Positions 34,861-46,548 of a stretch of 64,000 nt of DNA are shown here, piece by piece; the first letter of the stretch is position 1, and each line of letters starts with the position of its first letter. The DNA is taken from the NCBI GenBank assembly GCA_034509735.1, contig JACGWO010000010.1, positions 13,653,193 to 13,717,192 on the forward strand, in the 5' to 3' direction. The translations under genes and the position numbers were made by a program. Below the pieces are notes generated by a model, which was given only the letters and a program-made list of their open reading frames with translations, was not told where the DNA came from and made no database searches. Origin of the DNA: Sesamum alatum (taxonomy: Eukaryota; Streptophyta; Magnoliopsida; Lamiales; Pedaliaceae).

Positions 34861-36477
34861 TGTCACGGGCGGACTCTTTTGTCGCAGCGGAATATATCTT
34901 TTTCGCCCGTGATGCCTCTCAGGTTGCACTCAACCTTCGACTAGCCTTCATCCATTCGAGTCCTAACGGTATTCCCATCGTGTGTCTTCGACACTCGCAG
35001 CTCACCAGCGCGACATTCGAACGCATCCCTGTGCGGCACCTTGTGCCCGGCACTCGCCTATCCAAAATGCCCATGTTCGCCGAGGGTCGCGGCCCGCACG
35101 CCTTGCGTGTCTTCATGTCCGGCCCCAACTAGCTAGCTCGCCATCATGTATCTCGCCCACAATCTCGGGTCCTTTCGATACATCTCGCAATGGCTCGGAG
35201 CATCCTTGCTCCTTCTCGGCACTATGGGTCATTCTTGCCCACAACGCCCGTCGCACGCACAACGTTCACTCGGAACATAACCGGCGCATGTCTTCACCAT
35301 GCCCGTCTCGTATGCCTCCCCCGAGTAGGACAACTTCACAAGTCCGTGGCCCAATCCGGATGCCAATATCTCGCATCAATCCCGCACGGCATGCCCGACA
35401 TACCTTCTTACCTTTCGGCGTGACCTCACATTTTGCCCACATAGCGGCGTCGCCCACGACCGCCTATCTTAGCCAACGGGACCCCCGTGAATGGCTAGAA
35501 CCCAATAGCGCATGTCACGAGTTAGCTCACGAGGTCTTGGAGTGCTTGCCTCGATTGCTCATTTGGCCTAGAGGTGTTGCCCCTGATTTTCCGCAGCCCG
35601 CGGGGCAACCTTGCGCGTCGCATGGAACCTCTCGACCCTTTTCTTGCCCAACGTAGGCCATCCTGGCCCTACGCCGCCCGTCCGTTCCCATACCTTTCGG
35701 GGACTTTAGCCCTCCCTTCGAAGTGCCTAAAGCCGGCCCTTGAAGGCCCCAACATGCCCCCAAGGGTTGCTCATTTAGTGCCTTGCTGCACGGGAGAGGC
35801 TGGCTGGAGCTCACCACTGCATGCCCCCCTTATAATAGGCTTAAAAACATTTTCCCTTATTCCAGCAGTAGACATTAAGGTGGCCGAGGAGCGCACCTTT
35901 TTGCTATCTCCCTCGTCCGACGTCCAAATCACGTCCCGCTTGAACCGTTACGTATCCTACGACGTCTACATCACCAAATCCATAGTTTTCAGCCCCATCC
36001 GATCATCCATCGTCCGGGAATTGCCCGCGCAATATTCTGAAACAGCCCTCTCGCCACTGCACTGCCAGGCTCCAAACATCGTCGCCGTTTCCTACTCAAT
36101 CGGAACCTTCTAACTCTGAAACTTGGTGGAGATGTTCCCAACACTCCATGGAACACACCAGTGAAACAGTTTTGCAAATATCCAACGATAATGCACTCTG
36201 CTTCACACATCGTTCTCCTGCTCGCGCACAGGATGGCGCCCGGTAGTCGCCCTTATAACTCCGTGCCCAAACGTTCATGAAACGACGTCATACTTTGGCG
36301 ATAGCATCCTCACACATCAAGGAAGTTCCCATACGAACAGTCTTGCGATCTCCAATCGGTAAGAGTCTCTGCTCACTTGTCGTTTGTGCACCTGCGTGTC
36401 GGCCGGCATCCCCTTGCCGCCCACACGTCCTCCGCAAAGTCACTGCCGACCGTCTTGGCTAAGGGCGGCAGGTGACA
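34861..36477 (-). repeat. LARD-like element, 3' LTR (1617 bp)
   Basis: Plus-strand start TGTCACGGGC and end AGGTGACA, so the termini are TGTCACC...GTGACA in element sense. It is followed by the PPT complement. A TATTATAAG sequence (minus strand, about 35828-35836) could be a TATA box. Open frames such as the 224-codon frame at 34982-35656 are not conserved in the second LTR and are not genes. Confidence 0.88.
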
Positions 36478-36490
36478 TTCTCCCCCACTC
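36478..36490 (-). promoter_or_regulatory. Polypurine tract of LARD-like element
   Basis: On the minus strand it reads GAGTGGGGGAGAA immediately before the 3' LTR, the expected plus-strand primer site. Confidence 0.75.
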
Positions 36491-36689
36491 GATCTGTTGA
36501 CGTCCTCGTCATCACATACACAAAGAATTGAAGTTTATGCAGTGCCCGATACCCATCTCTAGTATCCCGCTACACCCAGACCGACCTCCGGCTCTTTCGA
36601 GCCCTTCGACGTGAGTGCCCTTCAGCACCACACGTTTTCTCCACACCAACGGCGCCTCGTCTGCACCCCATTGTGGACTGATAAACACA

Positions 36690-37180
36690 AGTGGAAGTCC
36701 GTGTACTTCATCTACACCCTCTTCCCCTGATTGGTGGTTAGCTCCCCACGAATAGTGCCGTAATGCACCCCATTCGAACAAGAAAACTCAGGTCGGAAGT
36801 CTGTACACTCATTCTGCACTCTCTTCCTCGGTAGCTGGGTCGCTTCCCACAAATATAGTGCCTCAATGCACTCCATTTCTCATGAAAACTCAAGTTCGAA
36901 GTCTGTGTACGCTTCTACACTCTCTTCCTCATATGTCGCCTCAACTGATGGTTTGTCCCCACGAGTAGTGTCTCAATACACTGAACTCCACACGCCCGAA
37001 GTCTGTGCCGTATCACTGCACTCTCTTCTGTGACTGCCGGGTAGCAAACTGTGCCGCAAGTTTGGCAAGTGTGCCATTCAAAAACTATGTCGTCCCTCAA
37101 AACAGTGCCTCATATACACCCGAATTGATCTGGAACTGGTCAAGCTTGAAGTCTATGCGTGTCGTTCACACTCTCTCCCC
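36690..37180. repeat. Imperfect tandem repeat, ~102-bp unit, inside LARD-like element
   Basis: The marker GAAGTCYGTG-like starts at 36694, 36796, 36898 and 36998 (spacing 102, 102, 100), with a further diverged copy at 37148. Each unit also carries a CACTCTCTTCC-like motif and a GTAGTG-CTCAATRCAC-like motif. Confidence 0.75.
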
Positions 37181-38448
37181 CCACTCGATGTGTTGCCGTC
37201 CTCGGCAAGCACGAAATCCGCCTCTGCGGTGACCACACTTAAACCAACTTGAAAGCACTTGGGCCTCGCCCAACTTCGGAACCACGCCGCTCGCGGGTCT
37301 AGATTCTCTCCCAAAGAGTCCTCTTGACTCAGCACAAACGTCAGGGTCGTCTCCCCCAACTGACCGCAGGATGAAGATTTTAAAATCCCCACCCGACAGC
37401 ACCATGCCGCTCATGGTGCGATGGAGCCCCATGCTCCTTCCACAATTCTCAACACGGTTGTCCCCCTCGGAAACTCGTAGACCAAAGAGCCCACATATGG
37501 TGTCGGAACTTCTTCAAGGAACGTTCTCATTTCAGCTCAAACAATGCTCCTGACGAGCACTTCACACGGCTTAGTGGTCTCTCTTCCACTCAAGCTCCGG
37601 ACAAGTTGCCACAATTCCCACATAACGGATTTTCTGCCCTCTGGCTCTTGAAGCGTGTCGTCTTTTGGCTGTGACGCACCTCCATCTGCCCACGAGAACT
37701 TCATCCCACATTTTCGCTCTGCCCAAACACATTCGGGTCTTCTCATTTTTCCACATGCAACTCTGTCCGCATAGGGGTCTAGGCGTCCACTCCTTGCAAC
37801 CCCAAGGGTGGCTTGCTCTCATGCACCTTATGTGCAACTGTGCCTCACCACCTCAACACTCAGCTCGTCCTTCGCTGGAATCTTTCTCAACACGGTGGTA
37901 CTTCGCCCACCAAACGGCCTCATCGCCTTGATCGTCTTCTGACTTGCGGCATTTCCGCACACATGGTTGCTAACGGCGCAATCGTAGCTCTCGCAGTCCA
38001 CCCGACACATCGACATGTCCCCCTCTTGCATAGGGAAGTCAAGATGAATTCTGAAAATCTGATTCTCTTTCTTCGTCCAAAAAAATTTCGGACCGGTTGA
38101 CAGTTTGCCCCCAAACGTCTGTAATCTTCGCACAACTGCCGACCCACAACCACAATCTCAAGTCGGACCGTAGCTACACTGAAGCAGCCCAAATGTGCGC
38201 AAAAGGACGCCACTGATTTCTCATTCTGTGGCGGACATCCCCAAAATCATTCCGTCTTACAATCGGCTCACTAAAGAATTTTAAAGCCCAACACAACAAA
38301 CCTATACCTCTGTGCCGTAATCCGGTCTGATTCTGTCTCAAAACGGTCTCAACACGCCTCAAATCTCCTCTACCTTCTTGTAGAGCTCGTGTGCCACACT
38401 TCTCCTTCAAGTGCGCACTTCGTCCTCTGGGAGCCCGGGATTATCCGG

Positions 38449-38460
38449 GCTCTGATACCA
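38449..38460 (-). promoter_or_regulatory. Primer binding site of LARD-like element
   Basis: Minus-strand TGGTATCAGAGC, two bases from the 5' LTR, matching the 3' end of initiator tRNA-Met. Confidence 0.88.
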
Positions 38461-38462
38461 AC

Positions 38463-40078
38463 TCTCACGGGCGGATTCTTTTGTCGCAGCGGAATATATC
38501 TTTTTCGCCCGTGATGCCTCTCAGGTTGCACTCAACCTTCGACGGGCCTTCATCCATTCGACTCTAACAGTATTCCAGTCGTGTGTCTTCGACACTCGCA
38601 GCTCACCAGCGCGACATTCGAATGCATCCCTGTGCGGCACCTTGTGCCCGGCACTCTCCTATCCGAAATGCCCATGTTCGCCGAGGGTCGCGGCCCGCAC
38701 GCCTTGCGTGTCTTCATGTCCGGCCCCAACTAGCTAGCTCGCCATCATGTATCTCGCCCACAATCTCGGGGTCCTTTCGATACATCTCGCAATGGCTCGG
38801 GGCATCCTTGCTCCTTCTCGGCACTATAGGTCATTCTTGCCCACAACGCCCGTCGCACACACAACGTTCACTCGGAACATAACCGGCGCATGTCTTCACC
38901 ATGCCCGTCTCGTATGCCTCCCCCGAGTAGGACAACTTCACAAGTCCGTGGCCCAATCCGGATGCCAATATCTCGCATCAATCCCGCACGGCATGCCCGA
39001 CATACCTTCTTGCCTTTTGGCGTGACCTCACATTTTGCCCACATAGCGGCGTCGCCCCACGACCGCCTATCTTAGCCAACGGACCCCCGTGAATGGCTAG
39101 AACCCAATAGCGCATGTCACGAGTTAGCTCACGAGGTCTTGGAGTGCTTGCCTTGATTGCTCATTCGGCCTAGAGGTGTTGCCCCTGATTTTCCGCAGCC
39201 CGCGGGGCAACCTTGCGCGTCGCATGGAACCTCTCGACCCTTTTCTTGCCCAACGTAGGCCATCCTGGCCCTATGCCGCCCGTCCGGTTCCCATACCTTT
39301 CGGGGACTTTAGCCCTCCCTTCGAAGTGCCTAAAGCCGGCCCTTGAAGGCCCCAACATGCCCTCAAGGGTTGCTCATTTAGTGCCTTGCTGCACGGGGGA
39401 GGCTGGCTGGAGCTCACCACTGCATGCCCCCTTTATAATAGGCTTAAAAACATTTTCCCTTATTCCAGCAGTAGACATTAAAGTGGCCGAGGAGCGCACC
39501 TTTTTGCTATCTCCCTCGTCCGATGTCTAAATCACGTCCCGCTTGAACCGTTGTGTAGCCTACGACGTCCACATCACAAATCTATAGTTTCAGCCCCATC
39601 CGATCATCCATCGTCCGGGAATTGCCCGCGCAATATTCTGAAACAGCCCTCTCGCCACTGCACTGCCAGGCTCCAAACATCGTCGCCATTTCCTACTCAA
39701 TCGGAACCTTCTAACTCTGAAACTTGGTGGAGATGTTCCCAACACTCCATGGAACACACCAGTGAAACAGTTTTGCAAATCTCCAAGGATAAAGCACTCT
39801 GCTTTACACATCATTCTCCTGCTCGCGCACAGGATGGCGCCCGGTAGTCGCCCTTATAACTCCCTGCCCAAACGTTCATGAAACGACTTCATACTTGGCA
39901 GATAGCATCCTCACACATCAAGGAAGTTCCCATACGAACAGTCTTTCGATCCCCAATCAGTAAGAGTCTCTGCTCACTTGCCGTTTGTGCACCTGCGTGC
40001 CGGCCGGCATCCCCTTGCCGCCCGCACGTCCTCCGCAAGTCACTTCCGACCGTCTTGGCTAAGGGGCGGCAGGTGACA
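38463..40078 (-). repeat. LARD-like element, 5' LTR (1616 bp)
   Basis: Collinear and highly similar to 34861-36477. The first base pair is TC instead of TG (element-sense end ...GAGA instead of ...GACA), a point change in the terminal dinucleotide. Ends GGTGACA at 40078, before TSD CCCTG. Confidence 0.88.
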
Positions 40079-41605
40079 CCCTGTCAGTATGTGACAGAGG
40101 TATCTCCTATGCACTCGATGGCACATTCATGCTGTTTAAAGCTGTGGCCACAGTGGTTGGTCGAACGGAGAATGGTTTCCTGTGTCGATGCAATGAAGCA
40201 TGCGTAGTCTCGAGTATTAAGCATAGATGCCTAGTCAAGGATAGGAACCGATGCCCAATTCTATACCCTAGACTAAGGCCGGGAGACGGTAGACGGAAGG
40301 ACCGTACTCGTATGGAATCGGCGCCTAAATGTTCACGCCAATTCACCTAGTCTCTAGTGCCATGGACCTTTGCTAGACGGCCACCTATGGTGACGGGCCC
40401 TTGTGGGACACGGGCTTAAGTCTAGCTGAGGGTGAACCTAAAGGGTCACACACAAATCACCGAGGAGGATGAATAAGTAATTGGATTACTTAAGGGATAG
40501 CCGATTGGATGGACGGGCCGATATTGTATCGAGGCCCTCGTTTAATCGGAAAATTGGATTATCGATTAAATATGGAAAGTTGAGACGTTGGATCTTTTAA
40601 TTGGATTAAAAGATCAACGGGAATCATTTAAGTGGACATTAAATTGGATTTAATGTTGGGTTCATCGTAATTGGATTACGATAAAACCCAGTTCGTTAAA
40701 TTTTGACCAGAGAGGAGAAATAATTCCTATTTTGGAATAGGACGAAGTTGGACTTCTTCCCATAATGAGCATGGCCGAAATGCTCCCTTGGAGGAAGCTA
40801 AAATCAGCCATGTTTCATGCAAGGTGGTATGTTGACTTATCTCTTTTGGGAAGAGACAAATCAACTCCAATCAAGCCCTTCCCTTTTGGAATGATTTAAT
40901 CATACCATATAAGATGGTAGGCTTGATTGAAGAATTAATGGTGATTGATTGGAATGTATCTAGACATCCTTGGATGAACCTAGACATATTCCAATAATCA
41001 CATTAATTATGTATATATAGGAGTATATACAACACCTTGTGTGTGTGAATCATTATTAATCTTTTTCTAGGAAAAAGAAGAAGCATTTTCGGCTCTCTCC
41101 TCTCTCTCTAACTCTCGGCTACCTCCCCTCTCTTTCTACTTGTGTTCTTCACTTGGTTTTGAATCAAGAGTAAGAGCAAAGTAGGCTTAAGAGAACACTA
41201 ACTAATAGTGTTCTTGTCTTAAGCCGATTCCTTTATAAACCCGTTTTCCTCTAGCAAGGAGAACGTGAGTTTCTTCCGGTGTGGTGTGGATCACCATTGG
41301 AGAATCCATACTTTTGGATTTGTGAGCATTCCGGTGAAGGAACAACGCAAGTACCCGAGCACACGAGAAATCTACAAGGTAATGGTTTATTACGCTTTAG
41401 TATATTCTTTGTTATTTTCATCTATGCCCTATGTGTTAAGTGTATGGTTTTAAATGTTAATACATCCTACATTGAACGCCCGATTGAGCACTCAAGGGTA
41501 CACCCCTTGGGATTTCACTTTATATGCGATTAATTCTAAATTACGTATTGCATTTAAGCTTTCTCGCTTCCGCTCGCGCTCCCAGGCAGATTCGCTTGTC
41601 CTTCA
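40079..41605 (+). repeat. P1 3' LTR, remaining part
   Basis: Resumes with the TSD CCCTG and matches 5966-7479 from about 40119 on. It ends TCCTTCA at 41605, after which P2 pol sequence continues. Contains the U3 block at 40344-40393. Confidence 0.88.
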
Positions 41606-41762
41606 TTGGAAAGCCTGTATCCTACAAAGTTCTTGAGTATGTGGGATGATCCTGCATACGTCAAGGGACTAGTAGGAAGACAGACTAGACTCGGTGTTGG
41701 TTTGTGCAGGTCTAGTGCAAAATAATGCAAAAATCAGGTTATCTCCCACTGACTATATTTCA
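41606..41762 (+). pseudogene. P2 pol fragment (integrase C-terminal region)
   Basis: About 157 bp matching 21850-22080 of P3: the KPVSYKVLEYVG-like stretch, then the region ending near TGACTATATTTCA. It is the visible left part of P2, the host of P1 and M3. Its upstream half lies left of the window beyond P1. Frame disrupted. Confidence 0.7.
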
Positions 41763-43761
41763 TGAAATAAATCCGGTGGATCGTCCCGGGAATTGCGCGA
41801 ATGCGGAAGCGCGGTAAAAATAAATTTACAAAATAAAAGGCATGCTTTTAATTTAAAGAACACGCTCAAGGGGTGTGCCCTTGAGGTTCCCGGGCGTTCG
41901 GTGTATCTCATGATCATAAAACAAATAAAGAAATCATGGAGGCCATAGAGTTGAAAAATTAAAGAGGGACGAAAATCTTAAACGAGACCTACCCGTTGTC
42001 GTTTTCGTCTTCAACTGCTACTCGTGTTGTTCCCCGTTTTGCACCAAGACCTCATTCTTGAGATCCTCCAAATCGTGACACATGATCCACCCACGTATTC
42101 TTGCACGTCGTGCTAGCAACGAACAAGTATTATATTGGAGAGGATAGATCAACCACGCGTTATGAATTAACGGGATCGATCTTCCTTAGTTCAATTGTTC
42201 CAAGAACAAAAAAACATGAAAATAATATTTTCTTGGTGAGAGAGAGAGAGAGGGGCGGACGAGAGAGGGGAGGAGAGAGTGTGTGTTGTGTGTGTGTTTT
42301 CAAGAATCATCAATCTCACAAATGTTGGAAGCTAGAGATTTATATAGAGGAAGAGTTTAATCCTCTTTAAACTCAAACTCTAAGTAACCTAATTTGACTA
42401 GGATTTTGACCTAGTCAAAGTCCTAGTCAAACTAGTGTTTGACCTAGTCAAACGAATCCTAGCCTTCCATCTCCCCTTTCCATCTCAACCGTTGATTTTA
42501 ATTTAATGGAATATTTAAATCCTATTAAATATTCCAAAAGGCTAAAAGAATAAATATAATATTATAAATAAATATTATTATTTATTCTAAGCCCATTAAA
42601 TCAACCCTTTTAATAAATCCTATTTATTAATTTAATTCCCTTTATCAAATAAAAGGAATTAATTTCTCCAAGAAAAATATGGGACCCGATTAAATCTAAT
42701 TTAATCATTCCTTTACTCCAATATTTAATTCCAAATTAAATACTAAGTGTGTGTGGATAGTGTGTGACTCTTTAGGTTCACCATTCAGCTAGACTTGGTC
42801 GGATTCCTAGAATCCGTCCGTTACCATGGGTGGCCATCTAGCAACGGTCCATGGCACTAGAGACTAGGTGAAATATTCGGGGATGAACATTTAGGCTCTA
42901 ACAGTACACTTGTCCTTCTGTCTTCGGTCTCATCACTTAGAGTCTAGGGCACGGAAAAAGCAGGTACCCATTTTGGATCTAAGTGTCGGTCTGTCCTTAC
43001 TAAACGCCGCAAGGGAAACCTTTCCCTTCTGTTCAGTTACTGTGGCCACAGATTTCAGGGACAAGACACAGAGCATACATGAGCCTCAACTGTCAATGCC
43101 TTTTGACAGGAGACAGATCCTTTCTTGGAAACTACTGTCACTTTGTACACCCGAGCTGCACTAGACATGGCTTATGACTACTCAAGAATATTTTGGCAAT
43201 CTCTCACCATATCTAAGATACAGACCTGATGCACAGGTAAACTCAGCAGTTCCTCGAGTCAAAGGACTTGGCCTGTACCGTTGGAACCGGGAATACACGT
43301 CATACCTTGCTGACCATACTCAAGGTCCTCCGTAAGACGGTTCCCGCGAGTCACCTCAGTCAGCTGCTTCCTAGCACCCTGACCCACTAACACTGCTTAG
43401 ACGACCTTCGTCACCTGTCGATGAAATACGACAGCAGATGCTTAGTGCAAGTCTCAAAGGGAATCCCGGTACCCATTTTCGGGATTCCTTGACTTGGAGA
43501 TTTCCGGACTGATTCGGTAAGACTGATTTCATGGACCTACCTCCAAGCGTAGTCCCAGTCCCCGAAATCGTTTCTCAGTCCGTGGGCTTTGTTTGCGTAG
43601 TGAACAGAAATGTAAATGCAGATAAGTGAACGTAAACAAAGTATTGCCATATGAATTTTCACTTCTTTATTCATAAATGTTTTATCAAATACCAAAGAAT
43701 TGTCTAGACATAGGTTACATATTCCTGCCAAAATTGGCTTACATGGTCACCTATTCTAACA
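41763..43761 (-). repeat. M3 3' LTR (1999 bp)
   Basis: Starts TGAAAT and ends TCTAACA, followed by the PPT complement ATCTCCCACTTGACC (43762-43776). A TATA-like element is near 42340 and the U3 block at 42824-42869. Confidence 0.92.
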
Positions 43762-44703
43762 ATCTCCCACTTGACCTTTAAAGCCAATTGCCCATATGCT
43801 TAATCCCCATCTTCTCAAGATGTTGCCTATGAGCGCTCTGCGACATAGGCTTTGTCAGCGGGTCTGCTGTGTTGTCTGCCGAGTTGACTCAGTCCATCCG
43901 GACGTCACCTCTTCCTACCATTTCTCTAAGAAGATGGTAGCGTCTAAGAATATGTTTGGAACGGTGATGAGATTCTCGGTTCCTTTGCTTGCGCTATAGC
44001 GCCGTTGTTATCACAGAAGATGACAACGGGCTCGGCGATGCTAGGCACCACACCCAACTCTTGGATGTAGTTTCTCATCCAAACCGCTTCCTTAGCAGCT
44101 TCTGAAGCTGCTATGTATTCAGCCTCTGTGGTGGAGTCAGCAATAGTTGCTTGCTTGGAACTTTTCCAAGCTACTACTCCTCCATTGAGTTTGAATACGT
44201 ACCCCGATTGAGACTTGGCATCATCGTCATCAGACTGGAAGCTAGCGTCGCTAAAGCCTTCCAGAATTAGTTCTCCATTGCCATAGACTAGGAACATTTC
44301 CTTAGTCCTTCTTAGGTACTTAAGGATGCCCTTAACAGCATTCCAATGTGCCTCTCCTGCGCAGGACTGATATCTGCTTGTCACGCTCAAAGCGTACGCA
44401 ATGTCAGGCCTAGTGCAGTGGATCGCATATTGTATGCTACCTACAGCGGAGGCGTAGGGGATGACCTTCATCCGTTCAAGTTCCTCATCAGTCTGTGGGG
44501 ACTGTTTCTTGGATAACTTGATCCCATGCCTCATTGGAAGGAATCCTCGTTTGGAGTTGTCCATTCGATATCTCTTTAGGACTTTCTCCACATACGAGTT
44601 TTTGGGTGAGTCCTACCATCCTTTTAGATCTGTCCCTGACAATCTGGATGCCTAGGATGTAGGAGGCTTCACCCAAGTCTTTCATGGAAAACTGGGTTGA
44701 CAA
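43762..44703 (-). pseudogene. M3 RNase H and RT C-terminus
   Basis: The minus-strand frame 44591-43944 encodes the copia RNase H domain: DIAYALSVTSRYQSCAG (about 44372-44422), LEGFSDASFQSDDDD, ATIADSTTEAEYIAASEA and IFCDNNGAIAQAKEP. RNase H removes RNA from the RNA:DNA hybrid during reverse transcription. Upstream, 44703-44488 carries [17 protein letters not shown] of the RT C-terminal connection. Frameshifts near 44600 and 43985 separate these pieces from each other and from the end of the frame. Confidence 0.88.
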
Positions 44704-45688
44704 CCATGCTTTTTGTGTTTCCTAACATTCTGACGTCATTACCAATGAGCAGAATGTCATCCACATAAAGCACTAGGAACACTATTGAGCTCCCACTGAC
44801 CTTCTTGTATACACAAGGGTCGGATTCGTTTTTGATGAAGTCATAACCCCGTATTACTTCATCAAATCGAATGTTCCAACTTCGGGAGGCTTGTTTGAGG
44901 CTATAGATGGACTTCTGGAGGCGATAGACTTTCTGTTCTTCTCCAGTGACCGTGAAACCCTGCGGCTGATCCATATAGATCTCTTCTTCAATGAAACCGT
45001 TGAGGAAGGCCGTTCTCACGTCCATCTGCCATATCTCATAGTCATACCATGCTGCTATGGCGAGCAGAATCCGAATGGACTTAGCCATGGCTACTGGCGA
45101 GTAGGTATCCTCAAAATCGACCCCGGGTCGTTGAGTGTATCCCTTAGCTACAAGCCTAGCCTTAAAGGTTGTGACTTCTCCATCAACGCCAAGTTTGCGC
45201 TTGTAGACCCACTTACAGCCCACTGGCTTAACACCTTTCGGTGGATCTACAAGACTCCAAACTTGGTTCTCGCTCATGGAGTCCATTTCGGCTTTCATGG
45301 CCTCAAGCCATTTCCCGGAGTCGATGTCAGACATCGCTTCTCCATAAGTCTTAGGATCGTTATCCAAAAGATCGGTCGCACCTAGAAAGCCATATCTCAT
45401 TGGAGGTCTGGACTCTCTAGTGGACCTACGGAGAACGGGAACGTCAGTGGTGACTGTGGGCGCTGACTGTATCGGAGCCGGTGGTTCAGGAACCGGGGCT
45501 GGCTGTTCCTGAGGCTGTCCTGCATGCCTAGCATGTTGGACTTCTCGAGGTTGGTCAGCCCTTCGGCTGTCTATCCTGAATCCTCTAAGTGAGGGTTCCG
45601 CGGCTTTCTCTGATGGCTGGATTCCATCACTTGATTCCTCAAGGATCAGCTCATCAGGTTGGATATCCTCCGGGAAGCCTTGCTCCAA
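44669..45688 (-). pseudogene. M3 reverse transcriptase domain, open but out of frame with neighbours
   Basis: An open stretch of about 339 codons. It has a Pro/Glu-rich linker (residues 1-100), then RVT_2-type [78 protein letters not shown] and the catalytic [11 protein letters not shown]. It copies element RNA into cDNA in the particle. It is joined to integrase by a one-base deletion near 45694 and to RNase H by a one-base insertion in an A-run near 44713. The YVDD box is intact, unlike in P1. Confidence 0.9.
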
Positions 45689-46548
45689 GAATACGCATTT
45701 CTTGAAACAAACACCTTTTGTTCCAAGGGGTCATAAAAGTAATAACCCGCAGTTTCTTTAGGGTATCCAACGAACCTGCATAAGCTAGACCTAGATTCTA
45801 ACTTATCTCCCACTAACCTTTTGACATATGCGGGGCTACCCCACACTTTCAAGTAGTTGTAGGATGCAGGCTTGCCGTGCCATATCTCATATGGCGTTTG
45901 GGTCAATGCACTAGTAGGCGCTAAATTCAATAATTTGGCCGTTGTCTCTAGTGCATAGCCCCAAAACGATAAGGGCAATTTGGTAAAACTCATCATGGAC
46001 CGAACCATGTCCAACAGGGTTCGATTCCTCCTTTCAGAGACACCATTTAACTGTGGTGTTCCTGGAGGCGTCCATTCTGATATTATACCATGTTCTTTTA
46101 GATAATCTAGGAACTCTGTACTAAGGTATTCACCGCCTCGGTCCGACCGAAGGATTTTAATTTTGCAGTTGGTTTGGTTCTCCACTTCAAGTCTGAATTC
46201 TTTAAACCTCTCAAGAGCTTCAGACTTGTACCTCATCAGGTAAACATAACCATACCGTGAATGATCATCGGTGAAGGTTATGAAGTATGAGAACCCACCT
46301 CGGGCCTGCGTCCTTAGTGGTCCACATACGTCTGTATGGACCAAGTCCAACAGACTTGTGGCAAGCCTGCTTTGTCCTACAAAGGGCCTCTTGGTCATTT
46401 TCCCTCTTAGACAGGACTCACAAGTTGATAGATCGCTCAAGTCCCCAACCTCTAGGTTCTTTGAGTCTACCAACCTTTTTATTCTATCTTGGGATATGTG
46501 ACCTAGCCTAGCGTGCCACAGACGTGCGTTCCCGTTATTATCTAATTT
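45646..46548 (-). pseudogene. M3 integrase domain
   Basis: Follows the gag/protease frame directly after a TGA (46549-46551). It reads WHARLGHISQDR (GAG-pre-integrase) and CESCLRGKM (zinc-binding Cys pair). The core has Asp in HTDVCGP, Asp in LRSDRGGEYL and Glu in NGVSERRNRTLLD, so the DDE triad is present. SFWGYALETTAKLLNLAP and GYPKETAGYYFYDP follow. It would insert cDNA into the genome, producing the 5-bp target duplications seen in this window. It ends in a frameshift near 45694. Confidence 0.9.

Larger units (their letters stand above)
36478..38462 (-). other. Internal region of LARD-like element, no coding capacity
   Basis: 1985 bp between PPT and PBS. All open frames are short (under about 105 codons) and none resembles a retrotransposon protein. 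The first ~700 bp (36690-37180) is an imperfect tandem repeat. The rest is mixed-composition sequence that I do not recognise. Confidence 0.7.
34861..40078 (-). mobile_element. Non-coding LTR retrotransposon (LARD-like), 5218 bp, TSD CCCTG
   Basis: Two ~1.6-kb LTRs (34861-36477 and 38463-40078) flank a 1985-bp internal region with a tRNA-Met PBS (38449-38460) and a polypurine tract (36478-36490) on the minus strand. It has perfect 5-bp target duplications CCCTG at 34856-34860 and 40079-40083. No gag, protease, integrase, RT or RNase H motif is visible in any frame. Its LTRs are unrelated to the copia LTRs around it and less AT-rich. Size and structure fit a large retrotransposon derivative (LARD), which depends on proteins from another element; I cannot name the partner family. 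Confidence 0.88.
5966..41605 (+). mobile_element. P1: Ty1/copia element with five later insertions
   Basis: Removing the nested insertions leaves a plus-strand copia element: 5' LTR (5966-7479, start outside window), PBS (7482-7500), leader, gag, protease, integrase, RT, RNase H, PPT and 3' LTR (34178-34860 plus 40079-41605). Insertions inside it are the L3/L2/M1 nest, a solo LTR in gag, M2 in integrase, a solo LTR in RNase H and a non-coding LTR element in the 3' LTR. Its two LTRs differ visibly (about nine differences in one ~95-bp stretch), so it is clearly older than M2 and M3. It lies in the pol of P2; TTGGA (41606-41610) would be the right target duplication. Confidence 0.85.

Noticed and set aside
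34982..35656. 224-codon open frame in the left LTR of the LARD-like element
   Set aside because: In the other LTR (38583 onward) the same frame is cut to 99 codons by an indel, no domain is recognisable, and an LTR is not expected to encode it.
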